Shown: in pieces, positions 11,040-22,998 of the stretch
Numbering within the stretch: the first letter of the stretch is position 1
Layout: each line of letters begins with the position of its first letter
Origin: Hofstenia miamia
Lineage: Eukaryota > Xenacoelomorpha > Acoela
Direction: 5' to 3'
NCBI GenBank assembly: GCA_004352715.1
Contig: SCFE01000043.1
Span: 1,226,017 to 1,290,016 of the forward strand
Length of the DNA: 64,000 bases
Program-made: the position numbers and the translations under genes
Notes under the pieces: model-generated
Seen by the model: the letters and a program-made list of their open reading frames with translations, nothing else
What the model was told of the DNA's origin: nothing
Database searches by the model: none

Positions 11040-11850
11040 TCTTATTTTAACGCATCGTCTATTTGGACACCAAAGTAAATTACACATGTGCTTTGAATAA
11101 TTGTCATTGACATTAATTTTAATATTTTCAGTAAACTTTAGATGAAAAATAATAAATTGAGTCTAGCGAGAATTAATTGTTAGTCTATGGAGATTGAAAT
11201 ATTTTGTGAGATTTTTAATATCTTTTGTCAGATGGCTGTATGCATTCAAGGGATTTTTTGCTGCTCTTAATATGCAAGTATCTTCTGCATATTGATAAAT
11301 AATTCCGTTTTCCAAGGATTTTGAAATATCATTTGCACATAATGAAATAGAATGAGCCCTAATACAGTTCTATGCAGCACACCTATACTTGTAATAGCAT
11401 ATTCTGAAAAAAATATCATTTTTTCCTCATTGCTATTGCTTAGAAAACTAATAATAAAATTTATTGCATTAAAACTAAGACTATGTCGCCCTAAATTTTC
11501 TTCTAAAATCGAAATTCATTGAGTTAGTACTTTACTTAAATCAAGTAAAGCTACTGATGTTACAAATTTTGATTTAAATTTAATTTATTCTTTTCTGTGA
11601 TTGATCAAATCGCATCAGATGTGCATAATTTTGGTCGAAATCCGAAATTTGATTATTTGATAAAATTATTTGACTGTCCTTAATATACCTGCACATCTCT
11701 CTAGCTAAAAGTTTTTCCAATATTTTTGAAGAAAGTGTGTGTTATGCTTATGCTAATTGGTCCATAGTTCATGGGATCTAGCGACTCTTATTTTTTAAGT
11801 AGCGGTGAAATATCAGATTGTTTTAAAAGAATAGGGAAATTACTACTTAT
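11040..11850 (-). pseudogene. Degenerate non-LTR retrotransposon (CR1/L2/jockey-like) reverse transcriptase
   Basis: Reading the minus strand with frameshifts and stops gives the ordered RT blocks of LINEs. They are SPLLKK followed by PMNYGPIS (family: PLFKKGD...NYRPIS), GFRPK (GFR), SIGVLHRTVLGLILFHY (GVPQGSVLGPLLF), the catalytic block YQYAEDT (Y/FADDT, second Asp replaced by Glu), DIKNLTKYFNLHRLTINS, and YFGVQID (YLGVxID). There are several in-frame stops, so this is an old dead copy. It lies in the presumed GPCR intron in the same orientation as the gene. An adjoining minus-strand remnant may extend to about 12.17 kb but is too degraded to align by eye. Confidence 0.8.
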
Positions 11851-12595
11851 TATTAAATGCTACAAGTATTCATAAAAAATGTGTGTTTTTTAATTATCCA
11901 ATACGGTAGGTTTAACTGGGTGTACAAGAGTTATTATTATTTAGTTTATTTACAACATTTGTAGGCTTATAATAGGAAATTATGTTGAAATGAAACTGTT
12001 CCTTTGGTCTAGAGCTGAATTGAACAATATACATGTATTTTTGCTAAGCTAATTTCCTTCTTACATATTTCGGCGTAATTTCAGAATTTGTAAGTATAAA
12101 TACATCTGTGTATTTGTTGCATATTGCAGTACCTACGAGATTATTAAACGTAAGGAAATCATAATGAACTTGCTGATGTTGACTTTTAGGATAAAATATG
12201 GTTTATTAAACTTTAATAAATGAACAAAAAGTAATTGTATAATACTTTAACAAATTTTTGAGTTAAGCTTCCGCGGTTGCTCTTAATATTAGTACACTAA
12301 TTAAAAGTTGGTAGAACTAATTTAATTTAAATTGACAACAGCATATTTTTCTATACTCATTTCTCATCTTCGACCAAGACATCATAAAGAGATACGAGTT
12401 GAAGGAGTGAGAAATGATGAGAAAAGTAACCGTCAGACCGAGATATACCCAATAGGAAATCGTCATTAAGTTATATCGGAGTAGGAGCGAAATAACAGAT
12501 CTTGGAATTGGGCTGACGACTTGAATTACACATGAAAGTACCAGGGCTTTTACAACACCACTTCATAAATATCAACAATGAAAATTTCAATGACT

Positions 12596-12615
12596 GCTAT
12601 ATATATATATATATA
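12596..12615. repeat. (TA)n microsatellite
   Basis: About 20 bases of alternating TA. Confidence 0.85.
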
Positions 12616-12930
12616 GTTATAGTATAAGGAGTTTAATACAGGCGGCATTGGATTTATGTCTTTGATGTTCAAATATATTTGTGTTGAATTTTGAATAAAC
12701 CTGCAATCATTGGATTAAATTAACAAATAAAATAAACTATATTTCACCAAAGACATGTTAGTAAATCATATTGACAATAGGCTGTAAAACAAGATTCGAA
12801 ATTTTGTGCATATTTAACATTTTACAGAAGTATTAAATTAAATGTATAATATAAGGACATCTGCTTAGCTAAGTACAATTCAATTTCAGTTATTTCAGGT
12901 ATTATATAATACTGGAAAAATATAACACAC

Positions 12931-13133
12931 CTATCATTATTGGATTTATTTTTGGAACTTAATTTTCTTGTCAGCATTGCAAAAAGGATTCCTCCATTTA
13001 AAATAACTAAGGTAATCGATGGCACTGCCCATTCCCAAATCAGTTCAATAAACGATATTATTGTAGCCATCATTTGGTCTAACTTGACGACTTTGCAATG
13101 AATAACGCCATCCATGTAAATTTCTTTGTATTT
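12931..13133 (-). CDS. Class A GPCR exon 3 (extracellular loop 2 and TM5)
   Basis: The acceptor CTTTTAG at 13134-13140 (minus) is followed in phase 0 by KYKEIYMDG, an extracellular-loop-2 Cys (VIHCKVV), then TM5 (IISFIELIWEWAVPSITLVI, LNGGILFAML) with the conserved TM5 proline in WAVPS. It closes with a basic cytoplasmic RKLSSKNKSNN. A GTGTGT donor follows at 12930, leaving phase 2. Exon 2 ends in phase 0, so the junction is PELY-KYKE. The rest (TM6, TM7) should lie at lower coordinates and was not found; the locus may be incomplete or a pseudogene. Confidence 0.75.
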
Positions 13134-13869
13134 CTAAAAGTACTAAATTAGTGATATCTGTTACTGTAATAACTTTACAATAAAAACACAAATTTTTAAA
13201 AATTTTTTTAAGTTTTACGGCTAGTTGTACGCATTTTCTGCAAGCAGTCTACTTGTTATTTTAACAGAAAATAAAATTTGAAGCATGTGTTAGATAGGAC
13301 CTTGCTTGTCAGCCTTTTAAAGTTCAAGTCGAGTTGGATTTCTAAACCAGAGTCTTGTCTACGCACATAGGCCTATCAGTATCATAATTGTAAAGTCACT
13401 ATAAGTAATCAATATTTATCCATGTACGAGAAATCATATTCCAGCAGTGACATTGTGTAATAGACTAAAAATTTGTATTTAATAATTATTGCATATGATT
13501 GTACTGTAGACATAGCATTAAGCAATCCATGCTGATGCTATTAAAATTTAGAAAAAAAATATTTGTCAAATATCATTTGAATAAAGTGCAAAATCACGAA
13601 CTTTGCTAATAAGGTTATAATTCAACTTTCACGAAAAGCTAGAAATTGTAACTTTTTATGTTACAAAATTCAAAACAATCCAATCAGCAGAGAGAGGCTA
13701 CTAACTTAATATCAAACAATTCTTAAATTTTGATATTAGTAATCATTCGATAGTCAACAGCTCAACCCCAATCACCCTGAAAGAAATTTATGTAGAAAGG
13801 TTTTTCAATCAGAAAATTATATTAATATTTTCAAATGCGCAAACATACACTATTCAATATGAAATCAAC

Positions 13870-13990
13870 AAATCTCTAGTTGACTTGAGCCGATTCGAAA
13901 TCTGTTTGTGCTCGAATTTCGAGTTGAGTCGGGTCAGGTACTCAACTCGATTCGCCCGACTCGAAATTTAGAGTACTCACAGGGCCCTAG
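13870..13990. mobile_element. Solo hAT-type terminus
   Basis: A GC-richer, CpG-containing block with reiterated ACTCG/CGAGT motifs ends in GAGTACTCACAGGGCCCTAG. Termini of the form CAGGGCCCTGTGAGTAC are common in hAT elements. The other end is not seen in the window. Confidence 0.4.
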
Positions 13991-14349
13991 TATTAGGATC
14001 TTATTTATAAAAATATAGATCGATTATATTTACTGGATTATCATGGGTACTCAAACAGCTCTGCATTTAGATAATTATAATTGCAATTAAATTCTCTTAA
14101 ACAAGCCTGCTTACATAAATCTCGTAAAATTAATATTTTTCACCTCAGGATATATGTATATATTTAGAAGAATTTTGATAGTTATGATAAAACTTATGAT
14201 TTCCTTAAATAGTGTCATCAAAGAAATTACAGTTACTAAAAATTATATGAAGCAATATATATATAAATTTTCTAATCATTCCCAATGAACCTTCCAGATC
14301 TATTGAAACGTATGCAGTTTAGCTAAAGCTATAAAAAAGAAATACTTAC

Positions 14350-14503
14350 ATATAATTCTGGAATCATCACAAAGAAGCTGATTACCCATGCTGAAACCAT
14401 TAGGTTTATAACTGCTTTTCTGGAGAAAGCTGAACATTTTAATGGGAAATTTAAAATAAGAAATCTTTCAAATGCGAATGCCATCAACGAAAAGTTGCTC
14501 ACG
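14350..14503 (-). CDS. Class A GPCR exon 2 (TM3 end, E-R-F motif, TM4)
   Basis: On the minus strand the acceptor GCGTTTAG ends at 14504. One base completes a Ser codon begun in exon 1, and the exon reads VSNFSLMAFAFERF, then LILNFPLKCSAFSRK, then VINLMVSAWVISFFVMI, PELY. In class A numbering this gives Ser3.39, Leu3.43, E-R-F in place of D-R-Y at 3.49-3.51, a Pro-Leu in intracellular loop 2, and Trp4.50 in SAWVIS. The donor GTAAGT follows at 14349. The exon is only 154 bases and was found by looking for TM3/TM4 between the flanking pieces. Its phases (2 in, 0 out) match both neighbours exactly. Confidence 0.82.
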
Positions 14504-14635
14504 CTAAACGCGATTTTTTTAATTAAATCTATTCATATGTTTACAAAACGTAAACAAAATAGCCTAGTTAATGTTGAATTATCATTTGAATTATGTTACG
14601 AGTAACGAAAGTAAAAACAGTAGTTTATGTACCTT

Positions 14636-14695
14636 ACGACGCGACAACGCCTGACGTTGCGCACGGTGCGTCTGGACGGGACGCACACAGTTTGT
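14636..14695. other. CpG cluster in GPCR intron 1
   Basis: About eleven CpG dinucleotides within 60 bases (ACGACGCGACAACGCC and on), against a background where CpG is sparse. No coding frame or transposon end is recognised. Confidence 0.5.
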
Positions 14696-15074
14696 CTCAG
14701 AAAACAAAATATTTGAGGGTAGCTGTTCCCATTGACACTAAACCGCCTCATTATCTGAACAATAGTTATGCAAATAATTTGAATATTTTTTCAAAAAATG
14801 AATTTCTCATTGAAAGAAGTTCATATTTGCATGTATTTTGTGCACAAGAATAGGTTTTGGCACAAATCTTCATCATTTCATGACCTCGCACAACCCCATA
14901 GATGTGTTCATGTAAAAAGTTTACAATATTTCTTAACAGGTTTGGATAAAATTGTTCAAAAATTTGCCAACTCGATTTGGTATATAAAAGTAACACTAGT
15001 GGAAAGAGGGCTAAAGTCAAAATTTCATTAAATCCCATTTCTTTTAAACTTTTTAGAAAAATAACAATGTAAAC

Positions 15075-15412
15075 CTGTTTGTAACATGATGGCAAAAACT
15101 AGCTACTTGGCAAAGCCTGATTCTTCCGTAAAGTAACATGTAGAAATATGACAAGTAAATAGAGATGAGTGAGGCCGAAGCTATATCTGTCAGGAGAATG
15201 TTTATAATATACACAACGAAAGGAAGTCTAAATAAGTCTGAGCGAATTAAGATTATCATTGCAAAAATGTTGCTAATAATGCCAAATATGCCAATCGTGG
15301 CATTTGAATAAGCTATAAGTTTTCTGAAGAAAACATATTCTTCTGTAATGTTCGACATTTCTTTGTTATAGCTTCTGAAAAAGATTGGGCTTAACAGCAT
15401 ATATTTATTCAA
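15075..15412 (-). CDS. Class A GPCR exon 1 (N-terminus, TM1, TM2, start of TM3)
   Basis: The minus-strand ORF begins at an ATG at 15412, or more likely at 15358 (MSNITEEY), which puts an N-glycosylation site (NIT) on a short extracellular N-terminus. TM1 is NATIGIFGIISNIFAMIILI with the conserved Asn (ISN). TM2 holds INILLTDIASA with the conserved Leu-x-x-x-Asp. TM3 begins with RLCQVASFC, where the first Cys is the disulfide cysteine 3.25. The exon ends AAC-AG before GTTTAC (phase 2). Joining exon 2 places exactly 24 residues from Cys3.25 to Glu3.49, the canonical class A spacing. The overall look is of a rhodopsin-like receptor, perhaps peptide-binding (FMRFamide-receptor-like); the ligand cannot be told. 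Confidence 0.8.
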
Positions 15413-16093
15413 CTGCTATCCAATCAAATTTTATTGTGGAAAAATATTTTGCAATTTGTCAATGAATATAGCAATCTCTTTGTATTCAGGCGTAGTAGCG
15501 ACGACATTGTTTAAGTTACCATCATATTATTGGTAAATGAAAGCCAAAATATTATGGATATGATTAACTACATCTAATTAAGAATCATCCAGAAAAATAT
15601 ATTAAATTTCAAAATGAGGAATGTAAATACACTTGATTAAGTGCTTATGCGTTTTCCAAAAAGTACGATTCATTGAAATTTACAATAGTAACATTATCAG
15701 AAAAAATTAATCTAAATGATTAGTTTTCATATATATATAGTATATATATACGTAAGTCTTTAAAATTACAAAGTATGTGCAACACTTAACAAAATATATT
15801 CCTTAAATTATAAGTTTCGGGTATTCAACAATAACATCGCATTTTTCCAACACCTTCTAAGCATACTAAGACATTTTTTTACAAAATGGGTAGGACTCCT
15901 GTTTTGTCGGGTTGAGATTTTCAATGTCTAAATTGGGTTAAAAACCGAATTATTTGCATTTTAAAATTTGTCATAAACATAGCAACCAAATTCTGAAAAA
16001 TCGGATTTGGGTGGATTTAATTGTTCCGTGTTCGCTTTGAGACTTAAAATTCTCAAATTGCTTGCAATATAATGATGTCAGAATGTCAATATA
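15413..16093. other. Intergenic, upstream of the GPCR
   Basis: AT-rich DNA with a short interrupted TA run at about 15730-15751. The GPCR promoter should be here; no specific element is recognised. Confidence 0.4.
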
Positions 16094-17723
16094 TACTGCT
16101 GATCAAAAATTTAAGACCACCTGAAAATTTTTAAGAGTCACTATTTTCAGTGATAATCAACTATACTAGGGGCAGGTATAATGTCTAATGAAAAGATTAG
16201 CAAAACAAAAACTAATGAATATAATGAATTCATAAAAATATGTCACTTATTTTAAAAAACTGCATTCACAATTGATCAAATTTATAAGACCATTAACAAA
16301 AATTATAGGAAAATCTACAACAAGGACTTTCAATAAAGTGAATTTTGAACTTAGTAATGAGTATGGCCTTCATTCTTGTTGATGACTTCAAACATTCTTT
16401 GTGGCATGCCAGAAATGAGGGTTTCCATGAGGGTAGGGGGAATTTTTTCTCCAGCTCTTGAGAAGGGCACAACGGGGTCATTTACTGTTGCAAATTGCTT
16501 ACCATTTTTGTACACATCTCTTGCCATTCACCCCCAAACATTTTCGATTGGGTTTAAGTCGGGTGAGCAGGCTGGATGAGGTACTAGAGAGATGCCATTT
16601 TCTTGAAAGAAGGTCATGGTGTGGCGGGCAGCGTGGATTGCTGCATTATCCTGCAGGAAAACCCAGTCATCTCCACACAAACGAGGGCCTTCTGTCGTTA
16701 AAGATGATCTTTGCAACATGTTGACATAACCATTTGCAGTCTGACGACCCTGCACCATCTGAAGCACCATTGTTCCTCTGTAGAAAAAAGCACCCCACAC
16801 CATGACGGAGCCCCCCACCACTTTGACGTGTGGAGAAGATTTCAGGGAGCATTTCTTTGTCATGCCAGTATCGTTGGAACCCATCAGGACCATCAAGATT
16901 TAATTTTTTTTCGTCAGAAAACAAGACTTTTCTCCATGTCTCTACGTTCCATGTTTGGTGCTCTCGAGCAAACTGTAAGCGGGCTTCTTTGTGACGAGGA
17001 ANNNNNNNNNNNNNNNNNNNNNNNNNNNNNNNNNNNNNNNNNNNNNNNNNNNNNNNNNACTGTAAGCGGGCTTCTTTGTGACGAGGAAGCAACCGAGGAC
17101 TTTGCAGGCGCTTTTTGTTCTTCATGCCCTTTTGTTTCAAGAATGTTACTGATGGTTACTGCACTGCAATCGGCATCAGTGAGCATCTTAATTTGCCTGG
17201 AAGTCCTTCCTCTGTCATAAGAAACTACCCTCATAATTCTTCTACCCAATGCGGGTGTGATTTTTGTTGGTCTACCAGTAGATTTGGCTGTTCCATACTC
17301 ATCGGGATCTTTTAGGAAATTGCAGATCACAGTTTTACTGCGGTGAAGCTCGGCAGCAATTGCACGCTGTGACAGACCTTGTTTGTGGAGTTCAACGATT
17401 TGACCACATTCAAATTCGGGGAGTTTGCTTGCTTTTGGCATTGTGACCACTTCCCGCCACCAATGACAATTTCAAACTAACCTAGAATACCAGTAGGACC
17501 CTGGAATAAAACTCTGGTCTTATAATTTTGATCACAACTCAACACGTTGGTTTTTTAAAAATGCAAATTTTAATGAATTATAAAAGTAGAATTTTTTCAA
17601 AATTTCAAATCCGTTTGCTTGATGTATTAGTAATCCATAGTCATGATATCATATTCATTTAGCAAGGGAGAATTATAATTTTTAAAATTTTTAAGTGGTC
17701 CTAAACTTTTGATCGGCAGTGTA
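16094..17723 (-). mobile_element. Tc1-family DNA transposon (DD34E), degenerate
   Basis: The ends are inverted copies: left CTGCTGATCAAAAATTTAAG, and right (complement) CACTGCCGATCAAAAGTTTA. Both are flanked by TA. The element is about 1.6 kb in the window, 87 bases of which are a false gap (Ns plus a duplicated 30-mer). It holds a single transposase reading on the minus strand. The left terminus has lost its first bases (TACTGC against CACTGC). Confidence 0.9.
16528..17450 (-). pseudogene. Tc1-like transposase pseudogene
   Basis: A start at 17441 (MPKASKLPEF) leads into the paired-type helix-turn-helix DNA-binding region (IVELHKQGLSQRAIAAELHR, then GRPTKITPALGRRI). The catalytic domain follows with FSDEKKLNLDGPDG (first Asp), VMVWGAFF, WVFLQDNAAIHAAR (second Asp) and SPDLNPIENVWG (Glu). 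There are 34 residues between the last two acids, i.e. DD34E, the Tc1 signature. The protein needs a frame change near 17140 and another near 16890, so it is inactive. The Ns at 17002-17058 are a false gap: identical 30-mers at 16972-17001 and 17059-17088 flank it, and collapsing them removes 87 bases and restores PRHKEARLQFAREH. Confidence 0.9.
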
Positions 17724-20161
17724 TAATGCAAAAGATTATGGCACTAGTGCAAAACGAAAACCTTTTAGGTTAGGTTTCAGGTAATTGAAAAAAATTCACC
17801 AATCAAGATGATATAATTGGTGGGCTGAATGTGGTAATATTTCAAAATTTTGTCAAGTTCAGTCCATTCAATATTAAACAGAGGTATTGGTGATATTTAA
17901 ACACAATGATCATTCGGAGGATGTATAGAATGCCAAACTCTTTCTATTTTTGCACTTTCTATATAAAATCTTGGACTGCATATTGCTTAAGCCGCTATTT
18001 TTGCTATTCTTTCGCCAATATTAATTGATTTTGCTAAGCATATGAAGCTGATTGAGTAAATTTAAATATATGCTTAAATCACATTAAAATTTCTAGCTGA
18101 TATTCCCTGAAGTTGTTGAGATATTGGGCAAGCAGAGCAAATTTTGGAAGTTTATATCCGTTTATTGCTAACGACATTTATATTCTGATTACACTGTTTT
18201 AGTTGGTAGAAAAAGAAGCCTAAATGATAATAAGGGTTAATTTCAGAAATTGTTTATAGCTTAAAATAGTAAATTTGATTTATCAACTTAGTATAATAAA
18301 CAATACATATTGTATATTTGCTTTATCATGTCCATTAGTTCATAATGATAAAAAATAATACCTAGGCCCAATTGTTTTATAATAATCGTTTTATTAAGAC
18401 GAAATTTTAGTGATCAATAGAAGAAAAACATTCTTTTATAATAGCATGCTCGAATTGTAAACGCTAAATTATATTCATTTTTGCTTTTTTCATGTTAGTG
18501 TACATGTACATGCTCCTCTGAACACTGCAGTTCTCTAAGTAATTTCTCACTATGTGTCCATTAGTTAACTGCACTAATATTTTGTGACACAATTAATCAA
18601 AAGCGAGTCCACAACAATTTCATACTGATCAATGGCGCCCAATTCAGAGTACCCTCCCGTTTATTTGATTTCAGTGCATAATGCAAAGTATCTATCAATG
18701 ACAAATTGATTAACGTAATGGTCTCAATTATTTAAAGATTGTTCACTTTAGTTGTTGATGAATCTTGAAATGGCTCACAAGTGTTATTTCATTTTGTTGA
18801 TGAATGCATCATTTGTTAAATGCTGTAGACAGTGATGTCCATTTAAATAAATTACTTTAACTATTTTGAACTGATTAGTTTTATTTTCAGTTAGTTATTG
18901 CCCATTAGTTTAACTAGTGATTAGTTAAACTAATTGTACTTTTGCGAGTAAAAATAGAACTAATTTACCTTCTTTGTTTCTGCGCCATTTGAACCTGTAA
19001 GCGATCAAATTGTTCCACAAGTTCGCAAAATTATTCAATTTTGGGGACCATTTCTATTAACGCTGAAGTTCAACAAACTGTTTGAAATTTTTGCAAAAGT
19101 TTGAGTAGTTTCATGAACACAGGAAAACTGATTTGCTAAATTTGCTGACAACCAGTGTGCAGTCACATTTGTATGTCCAGCAAAATCAAGTTGTGAAATA
19201 TTGACTAGCGATGAAAAGTCATTGGTCAAGCAAGTAAGTTTGGGCAAGAAGAGTTTCACAGACAAGGTGACACTGGCAACGCCAGATGAAATTTTGCAGC
19301 CTGAAGTCAATGCCTGAAATGTGAATAAAGATCCAGTTGATTCCACATGTGAAGCTGGTTGCTTTCAAAGTGCTTTCATCAGAACGTTCAATATAAGCAG
19401 AGCTGGAGGACTTTCTGGCGAATACTGATAAATATGATATTACATACAATTTCTTCTTTTGGCTCAAGTATTCTAAGTTATCTGAAATTGCTCGAATCTA
19501 TATTAAATCTTTTCAAGAAGAGCATCAATGACATAGCAATTTGCTTCATGGTATAGGGCTTAATGATATGCCTAAATTTCTATTTATATTCAAACTCAAG
19601 AAATTGCAATTAGGTAACTATGTGACCGCATTTCTCTTCCCGATGTTTTGTGTGCTATTTTTGCAAAATTATCATAACAATGACTTGGAAATTTTATGCA
19701 TATTATATTACTTTTAAAAGTCTGATAGAGCCACTTCCACAAATATTATACTATAATATATTATATTCTGTAAAAGACAATAGTATTAAATGAAAAACAA
19801 TTCGATTTATGTGTATTATAAAATCTTAGGACTATTTTATAAGTAATTAGTGGGGGAGGGGTATCAACTCTTAATTGAAACATTGCAACATTTTCTGTTT
19901 TATAGTTTGAATGACCTCTAAGGTCACAACTAATCTTATTTCTGAGCTTTGGTTACTGTCTTCCTCAAAAAATCAAAAAAGCATATTGAAATGCTAATTT
20001 TGGTGGTTTTTTTAAATTTTTGCCGTCATTACACAAAATACGGTAAGGGGAATTTTAAAATTATCCGAAATAGCTCAAACTTGCATGGTTTGGTGCAACC
20101 ATATAGCTGCACTATTGTTTTAAAAAAGAACTTGATCCGAAGAGTGTAAAGTGAAACACCC

Positions 20162-20164
<3 letters not shown>
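17724..20164. other. Noncoding AT-rich stretch
   Basis: No gene is supported. Around 18.83-18.95 kb, CAGTGATGTCC followed by reiterated TTAGTTAACTAGT motifs looks like the decayed end of a hAT element. Short minus-strand ORFs at 19.0-19.47 kb match nothing I know. Confidence 0.4.

Positions 20165-20192
<28 letters not shown>
20165..20192. repeat. (TA)n microsatellite
   Basis: 28 bases of TA repeats. Confidence 0.95.
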
Positions 20193-20844
20193 ACGTGACC
20201 CAGGCACAGATGTGATACGATATGACTATACTCGGTGAAACTCGATGAAATTGTAAAATAAATTACCTGGTGATCCAATTTGAACCGCTTTCTTAGAATT
20301 TAGAACGTTGCTTGAAAGGCTTTGCTAATATTATACCTGCATAAACATTAACACAAGTTAGGACATCACGCTTGCTTTCACTAACATTCAAATGCTTATC
20401 CCAATTTTATAGACGTAAATATATTTTAAAGACATGGCTTCAAGTTATTACAATAACTTATTATTTTAATAATAAATGTAACATAATACTTTTTTCGAAA
20501 GCAAAAATGCTTCAATTTTAAATCTAAGTGTTAGAGATACTTCTTTTTGCACTCATTTGTGAAATCCATAAAATTTAACCCCATTTTATTTTTAGCAAAA
20601 ATTCAAATATGGAATTAAACAAAACTTCAAAGACTTTATACTAACTTACATGTATTATTAACCAGTTACAGAATAGGGTCATAGAGATTTATGGTAGATC
20701 AAATCCGAATCCGAATCTGTGTTGGATTCTAAATGGAATCTTGGTAAAGTACAGGGGCATATATATATATATACATATTCACAAATATATGTAATTGTAT
20801 CTATACTGTATACTAGAAATGAATGCGGTACAGGTTTTGTAATT

Positions 20845-20960
20845 TCCACCGCAGAGAAAAAAACTTCACCGCTAACGGCCGCAATGTGCGTTTTTTACCG
20901 CAAACCACAACAATACATGAAATTTTACCGCTGCATGCCGCAACAATGTCGATTTTTATT
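20845..20960. repeat. Reiterated TTTTACCGC / GCCGCAA(C)AATG motifs
   Basis: A GC-richer block with variants of CACCGC/TTTTACCGC and GGCCGCAATG/TGCCGCAACAATG spaced 25-35 bases apart, at least three partial units. It resembles subterminal repeats of a transposon end. No partner was identified with certainty. Confidence 0.45.
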
Positions 20961-22953
20961 TCGTAAGAACTGATCGAAATATCTGATTTTTTTAGCGTAT
21001 GGATCATTCGTAGAAAATTTTAGGGACAGCATCTTAGGTATTTTGTTCAATTTTATTAGAGCAGTATCCAATTTTCCATAAAATATGCAAAATTACTTTA
21101 AACATTTTTTATGTGAAATCTATTATTTGTTCTTTAGAATCTACTGCGAGCCACCGCAATTGAGTAAATCGCTACCGGTGTATATCGCACCACACTAATC
21201 TCTACGGTATATTGTTTTTTGCACATCTATTACAATACAACAAATTCATTTTATGGTAAATCGCTTATTATTCAATTAATTCTGATAAGTTACACCTAAA
21301 ATATGTTGACGGAAATATATTTCAGATTAAAGATAACAACGTACAGTTTTCGATATTCCTCACTGACGTTTCGTTTGTTTGTCCAATGTATGAATTTTTA
21401 TGTTTTTGTGCACACAAGGAAATCAAGGAAATTGAAATCAAGGTCATTTACATTTGCAGCAATGTTATTTTGATTGATTATTATATTTTGAGATCGCAAG
21501 CGAGCTTAATGTTTTTATATGGAAATTTCTAAAATATCATTTCTAGGATTTGTATTACTGTACTTTTTCATTGATCATGTAATCAATTTTGACTAAATCT
21601 TTTCTAGCTTTCTACTGCAAAACTATTATATTTTAAATTGTAGGAGATGCCTAAATAGTGGTTAATGTTATCTACTTGTTACTTATTTCTTGTGCTTCAA
21701 AATCACTTTTTGTAGCATTGTGGCGTAGGATGCAGGAGTTTGTTGCAGATATAGTATGGTATAAAAAATTGTTAACTCACAACTACTTAATGCTCAGTTT
21801 AATATGATTGAATTAATATAATTGCCTACAATTAGATCTTAATCTGACCCGACTTTAATACAAAATTTCCTAGTTTTTTATTTTTTATGCTAATTGGTTA
21901 GACTGCTCTTAACAAATCTTTATTTTCAAAGTCTAGAAAATTTATTTTAGGTCATGAATTGCATGTTTATGTGTGCCTATTGTTTTTATTTTTGCTTTGA
22001 AATTTATATATATGAATGAGTTATGACAATAACATATTCAATTAGAATTTTTTTAATAAATCTTGCGATTTTAAAATATTAATTTGTCCCTACCAATTAC
22101 ATTTGTATCTACAACAAATATTTCTAGCTAGGAGCATATAATAAATAAAAATGTCGTCTATATTTCTAAAATGACATGAAATCCTGGTTATATCCGACTT
22201 GAACATGGATCTGGAATGGATCTGGATCCAAAGAAATCGATCCATGGACAAGTATGGGTTATACCCACAATAGACCTTAAAAAATTTGTCTTAAAATAAT
22301 ACATATTTATTTAATATTGCACAAATTTGTGTATTAAAATCAAGAAAAAACTTAACTTCTTATTCGGGTCAAGAGCCATTCAGTCTAATTAAAATCCTTT
22401 GAAATAAATGAAATTTTGTCAACAATGCAAAGACTGGATTCTTGAAATGTAAAACAGGTCTTATTTAGTTAAGAATGGAAAAATTGATAACTTTATAGGT
22501 GTGCCTATACTGTTGAACGCAACTCTAGCATTGTGGGATTTGAAATTTTTCAGAATTTTTGACACGAAGATGCAATTCATGGTATTCACAATATTTACAA
22601 TTGGTGTTTCCATACATGCTTGTTTAAAAATAGAAAAATTATGAAAAATTTACAGTCACTACAAAATTTAATGATGAATACTATAATCTTTTTATAATAA
22701 CACAATGCTAGATTGGGAGAACTAAACTTTGGCCAGTTGCACCTTAGTTCAAGGAACGTGGCTAACAAATTACAGCGTGACAAAAGAATTACGCTTCGGA
22801 TGACTGTTCACAAATAACTAAGGAATAGTACAACTAGAGTACGATGAAAATTCTTCGATATTCTTAGCATCATTAGTAATACAAAGTTATCTGCATATCA
22901 GTTCCTACTATTGAAAAAATAAATAAGCCTTGATTACATAAATATTCTCTCAA

Positions 22954-22958
<5 letters not shown>

Positions 22959-22996
<38 letters not shown>
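22959..22996. repeat. (TA)n microsatellite
   Basis: 38 bases of TA repeats. Confidence 0.95.

Positions 22997-22998
<2 letters not shown>

Noticed and set aside
19035-19467. Overlapping minus-strand ORFs that might be a hAT transposase remnant
   Set aside because: No transposase block can be identified; frames overlap and composition is ordinary.
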